This document shows positions 58,877 through 64,000 of a stretch of DNA of 64,000 bases, piece after piece. Source of the stretch: Saccharolobus shibatae B12. GTDB taxonomy: Archaea; Thermoproteota; Thermoprotei_A; Sulfolobales; Sulfolobaceae. The notes under the pieces were generated by a model. It did not search any database. It saw nothing but the letters and a program-made list of their open reading frames with translations, and had not been told where the DNA came from. Numbering within the stretch: position 1 is the first letter of the stretch; each line of letters starts with the position of its first letter. Made by a program: the position numbers and the translations under genes. Location: positions 1,340,001-1,404,000 of the forward strand of contig NZ_CP077717.1 of the NCBI RefSeq assembly GCF_019175345.1. Reading direction: 5' to 3'.

Positions 58877-59993
58877 ATTTGTGCAAGATCTGAACAAACG
58901 ATTCAGCTACCTTATCCCATGTATACTTAGATATGCATTTAAAGGCTAATGATTTATAATATTCATTATTGTTAATAATTTTCAATGCTTCCGACATCAT
59001 TCCTTCTACATCACCTTCTTTCACTAGTTTTACAGCTTCACAATCTCCATAGTAATATCTGATCGCTGGTAAGTCGTATGCTATTACCGGAACGCCACAA
59101 GCTAATGCTTCTGCAATAACTATTCCGAATGAGTCTACATGAGTAGGATAAATAAAGATTTTAGATGACTTTAAAATGGAATAAATTCGTTTTTTATCTA
59201 ATATTTCACCAAAATAGACTATATCTTTATCATCTAAGTATTTGTTAATATCAAATCCATAATCTTGGCCTCCTATAATTGCAAATTTTTTATAACCATA
59301 TTTTTTTAGATTTTTCATAATCTGTATTACCTCTGGTGTCCCTTTCATAAAACCTTGTCTAGCTAGATGTATAGCATCAAAATTTTCTGGGAAAGGAGTT
59401 ACATCTTTAACTAAATTCGGATCTACACCACCAGGTGGATCTAAGGCTTCACATTCTATTCCGTATTTAGTCTTAACCATTTTACTTAGTACACTACCTA
59501 AACATATATTTAATTTGTTTCTCTTTGATTCTCTGAGTCCCTTAACTGAATCTATGAACCAAGCAGTTCCATCTATTATATTTGTAATTCGTATTAAATT
59601 GAGATAATGTTTATATAATGGAAATGTAATAAAAGGTTCTAAATAAAGCATCCTTATACTCTTAGCCGTGTTTATTCCTATGATAAAATCATAATTATCT
59701 ATTAAGTTCCCAATTTTTCGCTTTAATATAATATTTTTGTATATATATCTAATAAATCTACCAGCCAAATTACCAGAATAGGGAATCCTAATAATATCTA
59801 TGACATTTACTTTTTCATTAAGCTCTGGATATCTTCCTAATAAGCCCTCGTCTTCTTTAAAGAGTAACTCTATTAAATCAACTTTAACTCCTTTCATGGG
59901 TAGTCGTGATAATAATTCCGTTACAATCGTTGTTGCTCCAGAAACAGCAGGATTTCCCACATTAATATAAAGCAATTTATACATTTGCAACAT
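58842..59993 (-). CDS. GT4-like glycosyltransferase
   Basis: This 383-residue GT-B protein starts YKLLYINVGNPAVSGATTIV. The second domain has FAIIGGQDYGFDINKYLDDK and the donor region YPTHVDSFGIVIAEALACGV then PVIAYDLPAIRYY, where the first Glu of EX7E is Asp and the second Glu is kept. No membrane helices are seen. It is separated from the next minus-strand GT4 gene by 81 bases, so they may be co-transcribed. Confidence 0.8.
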   Translation of the reverse strand: MLQMYKLLYINVGNPAVSGATTIVTELLSRLPMKGVKVDLIELLFKEDEGLLGRYPELNEKVNVIDIIRIPYSGNLAGRFIRYIYKNIILKRKIGNLIDNYDFIIGINTAKSIRMLYLEPFITFPLYKHYLNLIRITNIIDGTAWFIDSVKGLRESKRNKLNICLGSVLSKMVKTKYGIECEALDPPGGVDPNLVKDVTPFPENFDAIHLARQGFMKGTPEVIQIMKNLKKYGYKKFAIIGGQDYGFDINKYLDDKDIVYFGEILDKKRIYSILKSSKIFIYPTHVDSFGIVIAEALACGVPVIAYDLPAIRYYYGDCEAVKLVKEGDVEGMMSEALKIINNNEYYKSLAFKCISKYTWDKVAESFVQILHKFKKEFSLEYQL

Positions 59994-60074
59994 ATTTTAG
60001 AAGAGTATCTAAAAAGCTTTATTGTTTAATTGTAAGTCAGATCATGACTTAAAATTTGAATACAAACAATATTC

Positions 60075-61166
60075 TTAAGAATAGTATTTATTTAATAAAA
60101 TTTTGTAAAATCTCAAATATTTATCAAGAATCATACTATATCTAAAATTTTTAGCCCAGGTTGTAGCTCCTTCAGACAATTTCTTATACAAAACTTCATC
60201 TTCCATTTGTATAAAAGCTTTAGCTAAACTCTCGACATCGTTTTCAGCTCTTATACTTGATTTACCAGGTGGAGCTGCAAATTCTTGACCTCCATGACCT
60301 ACAATTATTACCGGTTTACCCATTGCTTGAGCTTCTAACAATGTTAAACCAAATCCTTCATATGGGCTAGGATTAATTAAAGCCCTGCATTTTGATAGCA
60401 AATCTATTTTATCTTTATCTGATACCTCTCCTAAATATTTAGCATGTATATTATTAGTCTCACTATATTTGATAATTTCCTTCACAAATCCATTATCTGG
60501 CCCTGCAATAATTAATGGTCGAGCAATTCTAGAAAGTTTATATGCTCTAAGCATAGTTAAAATATTTTTTTCTTTACCTATTCTTCCTATATAGAGATAG
60601 TAGTTATCTCCTTTAGAATTTACAGAAAACAATTCATCATCTACACCATTAGGAATAAGTTCTGAATTGATACTAAATTTTCTATGTAATATTTCTTGTT
60701 CTAATGGAGTCATGCTTATAATATTATATTTTTTAATAGCGTTTTTCCCTATTTTATCTATTAATTTATAATAGATAAAAGTAATATATCCTACTTGTTC
60801 TCTCATATAAAATGGTGAATGTGGCTGCAAAATCCTTATACTATCAATATTTCTTAATTGAAAGATATGAGGATGTCTCCACACGTGAACATGAAGTATA
60901 TCTGGGTTTAATGATTTTACAATTGTTGAGATAGATGGAGAGTAGCTACCGTGAGACCATATTATTAAGGGTTTAACTCTGATTACTTTTACTCCATTTA
61001 TCTCTTCAATAGCTGCAAAATTAGCTTTATGTTTTCTATCTCTATTATATGTTACAACTATAACTTCGTTACCTTTTTTTACTAAAAATTCAGAAATCTT
61101 TTTAACAGTCTTTTCGACTCCACCTACTATTGGATGATAGAATGGCGCTACTTGTACTATTCTCAA
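60075..61166 (-). CDS. GT4-family glycosyltransferase
   Basis: This 363-residue protein starts RIVQVAPFYHPIVGGVEKTV, with the Gly-Gly-Val-Glu acceptor loop typical of PimA-like enzymes. DILHVHVWRHPHIF, YLYIGRIGKEKNILTMLRAY and NPSPYEGFGLTLLEAQAMGK follow, and the EX7E motif is intact. The 52-base gap to the divergent GT2 gene at 61219 must hold both promoters. Confidence 0.88.
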   Translation of the reverse strand: MRIVQVAPFYHPIVGGVEKTVKKISEFLVKKGNEVIVVTYNRDRKHKANFAAIEEINGVKVIRVKPLIIWSHGSYSPSISTIVKSLNPDILHVHVWRHPHIFQLRNIDSIRILQPHSPFYMREQVGYITFIYYKLIDKIGKNAIKKYNIISMTPLEQEILHRKFSINSELIPNGVDDELFSVNSKGDNYYLYIGRIGKEKNILTMLRAYKLSRIARPLIIAGPDNGFVKEIIKYSETNNIHAKYLGEVSDKDKIDLLSKCRALINPSPYEGFGLTLLEAQAMGKPVIIVGHGGQEFAAPPGKSSIRAENDVESLAKAFIQMEDEVLYKKLSEGATTWAKNFRYSMILDKYLRFYKILLNKYYS

Positions 61167-61218
61167 TATGATTTATCACTAACTATTTTAGTTTATAAGT
61201 CTTTGTATAGTAATAATT

Positions 61219-62133
61219 ATGATGGAAGAAATACCTATAGTTGTTTTAAACTATAATGGACTTGAGCTGTTAAAGAAATATTTACCATCTATTTTGGAAA
61301 CTAGATACCCTTACAAAGAAGTAGTGATAGTAGATAATGGATCAAATGATGGCAGTAAGGAGTATGTAAAATCTTTAGGTGTAAGGCTAATTTCCTTGGA
61401 TAAAAATTATGGTCCTGCTTATGCAAGAAATATTGCGTTAAAAACTTTTAAAAGTAAATTTATAGCGTTTCTAGATAATGATGTGAGGACTCCGCCTGAT
61501 TGGTTAGATCCATTAGTTGAAACTATTATATTAGACGATAAAATAGCAGCTGTACAAAGCTTATATACAGATTGGCCTTATGGCGAACAGCCTAGGTTAA
61601 TTCCTTGGTTCTCTACAGCTTCAGCTTTAGTGAGAAGGGAAGAAATATTAAAAATAGGGGGGTTTGATGAACATTATTTCTTTTATTGGGAAGATGCAGA
61701 ATTATCATGGAGATTATACAGAGCAGGTTATAAAATATTAATGGTTCCTAAATCTAAGGTATATCATGAGGCTCACGGTACTTTTAAGAAATTGCCGTCT
61801 CCTTTTACGTCTTATTTAACATTAAGAAATCAAATGTTACTTTTACTTACATACTATCATTTATCACAGTTATTAACTATGTTCCCAATTCTATATATTA
61901 TTAGATTTGTTCAATCTTTCAAAGGCCCTAATAGGTTAGCGCAAATAAAAGCGCTTTTATCACTTTTTAAAGAAGTGAAATATGTTGCTACGAAGAGAAG
62001 ATATGTAAAGGAGATAAGTAAACAAGGTAACGTATTTTTACAAATGTTAGGAGATCAAGTATTTGGATATGAAGAATTTACCTCAATAAGGCGAGCTATC
62101 ATAAAAAGATATTTAAAAACTAATATATTTTAA
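61219..62133 (+). CDS. Family 2 glycosyltransferase (rhamnosyltransferase-like)
   Basis: This 304-residue protein has a GT-A domain: PIVVLNYNGLELLKKYLPSI, VIVDNGSNDGSKEYV, PAYARNIAL, FLDNDVRTPPDWL (DND), then GGFDEHYFFYWEDAELSWRL with the conserved E-D acceptor motif and YHEAHGTF. There may be one weak membrane-associated helix near residue 215. It is the first of two adjacent GT2 genes, 24 bases apart, probably an operon. Confidence 0.85.
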   Translation: MMEEIPIVVLNYNGLELLKKYLPSILETRYPYKEVVIVDNGSNDGSKEYVKSLGVRLISLDKNYGPAYARNIALKTFKSKFIAFLDNDVRTPPDWLDPLVETIILDDKIAAVQSLYTDWPYGEQPRLIPWFSTASALVRREEILKIGGFDEHYFFYWEDAELSWRLYRAGYKILMVPKSKVYHEAHGTFKKLPSPFTSYLTLRNQMLLLLTYYHLSQLLTMFPILYIIRFVQSFKGPNRLAQIKALLSLFKEVKYVATKRRYVKEISKQGNVFLQMLGDQVFGYEEFTSIRRAIIKRYLKTNIF

Positions 62134-62157
62134 AGAATAACGAAGGTAAATCTGTAT

Positions 62158-63144
62158 ATGGTTAAGCTTAGCATTATAGTTGTAAATGTTAAAGGAAAAG
62201 AAAATCTACCTAGATTAATATCTTCTCTAAATAGATCTACATATAAAGATTTTGAACTTATAGTAGTAGATGATAGCAATTCAATATCTGGAAATTTAAA
62301 ATTGATTAAGATTACAAAAGATCTTGGTTTAGCATATTGCAGAAATAAGGGCGTAGAGGCTTCAAGTGGTAAGTTTTTATTATTTTTAGATAATGATACA
62401 GAGCTAACTGAAGATGCATTAGAGAAATTTATTAGTTTTATTGAAAAAAATCCTGATTCTATAGTTCAATTAAAACTGATAAGAGACGACGGAAGAATTG
62501 ATGCTGCAGGTGGCGTAATAGATGAATTAGGATATCCATTTGAGTTATTTAAAGGTCAAGATGTGAAGGAAGTAGACGAAACAGATTATAATATACTTTA
62601 TGCTAAAGGTGCTGCAATTGGAATGAGTAGAGAAATCTTTAGTGAGCTAAATGGTTTTGATAACGAGTATTTTTATGGTTATGATGAAACAGATATATGT
62701 TATAGAGCAATAAAGAGGGGTAAACGTATAGTGTATCTTTCTTCTGCAACAGTACTTCATCATGAGCATGGATCCTTCTCGAAATACACAAAAGAAAGGG
62801 AAAAAAGACTTGTATATTATCTAGAAAGTAGAAGATTATATTTTATCTTTAAAAATTTTGATTCTAGTTTTCTTATTCCTAGAATCCATAAAATATTTTT
62901 TTATTTTTTAGGAAGTATACTTATGGACATTATATATAGAAAGAAAAGCCACATGGCGTTAGCTAGAATAAGGGCGTTAATTTGGTTTATCTCCAGAATC
63001 AATAAAATAATTATTTTTAGAATAAATAATAGAAGAAATTTTATACTTAATGAAAATTATTTAATGAAAAAGGGCCTTATAATAAAGCATAAAGATTTAA
63101 TTAAGAAAGTCTCTACTCTGACTAATGTTAGGAATTTTCCATGA
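62158..63144 (+). CDS. Family 2 glycosyltransferase
   Basis: This 328-residue GT-A protein has LSIIVVNVKGKENLPRLISS, IVVDDSNSIS, GLAYCRNKGVEA, LFLDNDTELTEDAL, then GFDNEYFYGYDETDICYRAI and VLHHEHGSFSKY. The tail of about 100 residues is very basic. It resembles its upstream neighbour in the acceptor-side motif, so the pair probably arose by duplication and acts on successive sugars. Nothing is recognised in the following gap 63145-63432. Confidence 0.85.
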   Translation: MVKLSIIVVNVKGKENLPRLISSLNRSTYKDFELIVVDDSNSISGNLKLIKITKDLGLAYCRNKGVEASSGKFLLFLDNDTELTEDALEKFISFIEKNPDSIVQLKLIRDDGRIDAAGGVIDELGYPFELFKGQDVKEVDETDYNILYAKGAAIGMSREIFSELNGFDNEYFYGYDETDICYRAIKRGKRIVYLSSATVLHHEHGSFSKYTKEREKRLVYYLESRRLYFIFKNFDSSFLIPRIHKIFFYFLGSILMDIIYRKKSHMALARIRALIWFISRINKIIIFRINNRRNFILNENYLMKKGLIIKHKDLIKKVSTLTNVRNFP

Positions 63145-63432
63145 TAACCATAATGTAATTTTGCTTTAAGGACTTCTTCAATAGTTGACATAATCATTTT
63201 GTAAAACTTAATATTAAACATATACTTCTACAAATATTGCTATTGAAATGTATTCCTCATAATGCTGAAAAGTTCATAATAATCTATAAGGATGACAATG
63301 CTACCTTTTCGCATATTATATACATTACACTCTTATATAATTTAATATATTCGTGTTAATATTCACTTATATTGTATATTAAGATATTTATGGCGAATTT
63401 ATTTATAATATCTCTTATAATTTTATTTAAAA

Positions 63433-64000
63433 CTATATAGAATTTTTATTTAAATTAATTATTTTTCTGTAATTTCTTTTAATATATAATATTTTTAAAA
63501 AATTCGGAGCTAAAGTAAGAAGCGACGATAGTATACCCTTAGGATTTCTTCTATATACCTTATACCAATATAAATAGTCCCTTATTTTAGGCTTTACGTT
63601 AGAATTAGGCAAGATGGCTAAATATATACGATTAAGTGATATTAGCTGATCGAGATATTCTAAATAAGGCTGTTCATAGGCTATCTTGTTCCTTATTGTT
63701 AATAAGGAATTTATATAGTTATTTAAGAATTTAATTCTGCGTGATATCCAAGCGTCTATTGATCGACCTTGAATTGCTGAAAGATTATATTGATGATGTC
63801 TTCTAAGTGTTAAGATCTTAGATAAAATATACATATCAAATTTACTTATAAGTGCAAGATAGAAATAGAGACTATCGAGAGCCGTATCAATCTTATAGAA
63901 GAAATCTATATTATTATTAGTTAAAATTTCTTTTCTTATATTGATTGAGCTTGAGTTTCCATCAAGTTGAAGTTTCATTATGTTATTAAAAACCTTTTCT
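63433..64000 (-). CDS. C-terminal part of a glycosyltransferase, cut by the window edge
   Basis: The frame is open on the minus strand through the last base of the window (…EKVFNNIMKLQLDGNSSSIN). The ATG at 63978 is therefore internal and the N-terminal catalytic strands lie outside. The visible 188 or so residues match the C-terminal half of certain archaeal GT2 enzymes: LDGNSSSINIRKEIL, DFFYKIDTALDSLYFYLALI and LTLRRHHQYNLSAIQGRS. The rest is helical and basic. Function is inferred from pattern and context. Confidence 0.6.
   Translation of the reverse strand, partial: EKVFNNIMKLQLDGNSSSINIRKEILTNNNIDFFYKIDTALDSLYFYLALISKFDMYILSKILTLRRHHQYNLSAIQGRSIDAWISRRIKFLNNYINSLLTIRNKIAYEQPYLEYLDQLISLNRIYLAILPNSNVKPKIRDYLYWYKVYRRNPKGILSSLLTLAPNFLKILYIKRNYRKIINLNKNSI

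Overview
The window comes from a hyperthermophilic, acidophilic crenarchaeon of the Sulfolobus/Saccharolobus group. The signs are low G+C, TATA-box promoters close to or at the start codon, an archaeal-type malate synthase, a sulfur-reductase-type operon, and IS630- and IS1-family elements of the kind common in these genomes. No tRNA, rRNA or CRISPR array was found. Both edges cut genes: the first gene lacks its 5' end and the last lacks its N-terminal part. Site coordinates that I counted by hand may be off by a base.

Left part (1-20854, metabolism). It opens with the end of a membrane-bound sulfur/polysulfide-reductase-type operon (NrfD-like anchor, polyferredoxin, TorD-like chaperone). A nitric oxide reductase of the heme-copper superfamily follows. 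Next come a MarR regulator with its drug exporter, a DUF1028 protein, a catalytically impaired DnaQ-like protein, a divergent ketol-acid reductoisomerase paralogue, ThiC, and an MBL-fold protein without its metal motif. A secreted protein of unknown function follows, then the two glyoxylate-shunt enzymes, malate synthase and isocitrate lyase. The 5' end of the secreted-protein gene is repeated twice more in this part as decayed copies.

Middle (20855-30733). A transposon graveyard (a broken IS630 element and IS1-type ends) leads into a compact minus-strand cluster. It contains a Tat-signal LamG protein, a secreted hydrophobic filament-subunit candidate, a SipW-like signal peptidase, a small anchored protein and a DUF5305 protein, followed by a winged-helix regulator and a membrane protein. 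The layout suggests a dedicated export and assembly unit for an extracellular filament (thread or bundling-pilus type). This is the best candidate for a poorly described system here.

Right part (31018-64000, cell-surface carbohydrate island). It holds fourteen glycosyltransferases of GT-A and GT-B fold (one partial), a GT-C-like polytopic protein, a flippase, and an overlapping three-gene operon predicted to convert glucose-1-phosphate to UDP-glucose, UDP-glucuronate and UDP-xylose. It also holds a DUF1616 module split into two genes in permuted order and several heavily glycosylatable surface proteins, including a DUF4350-type pair. Gene direction changes often and convergent neighbours overlap. 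One intact 1.17 kb IS1-family element with 8-bp target duplications, plus several IS630-derived scars and a MITE-like element, interrupt the island. Together these genes look like an exopolysaccharide or N-glycan assembly locus.
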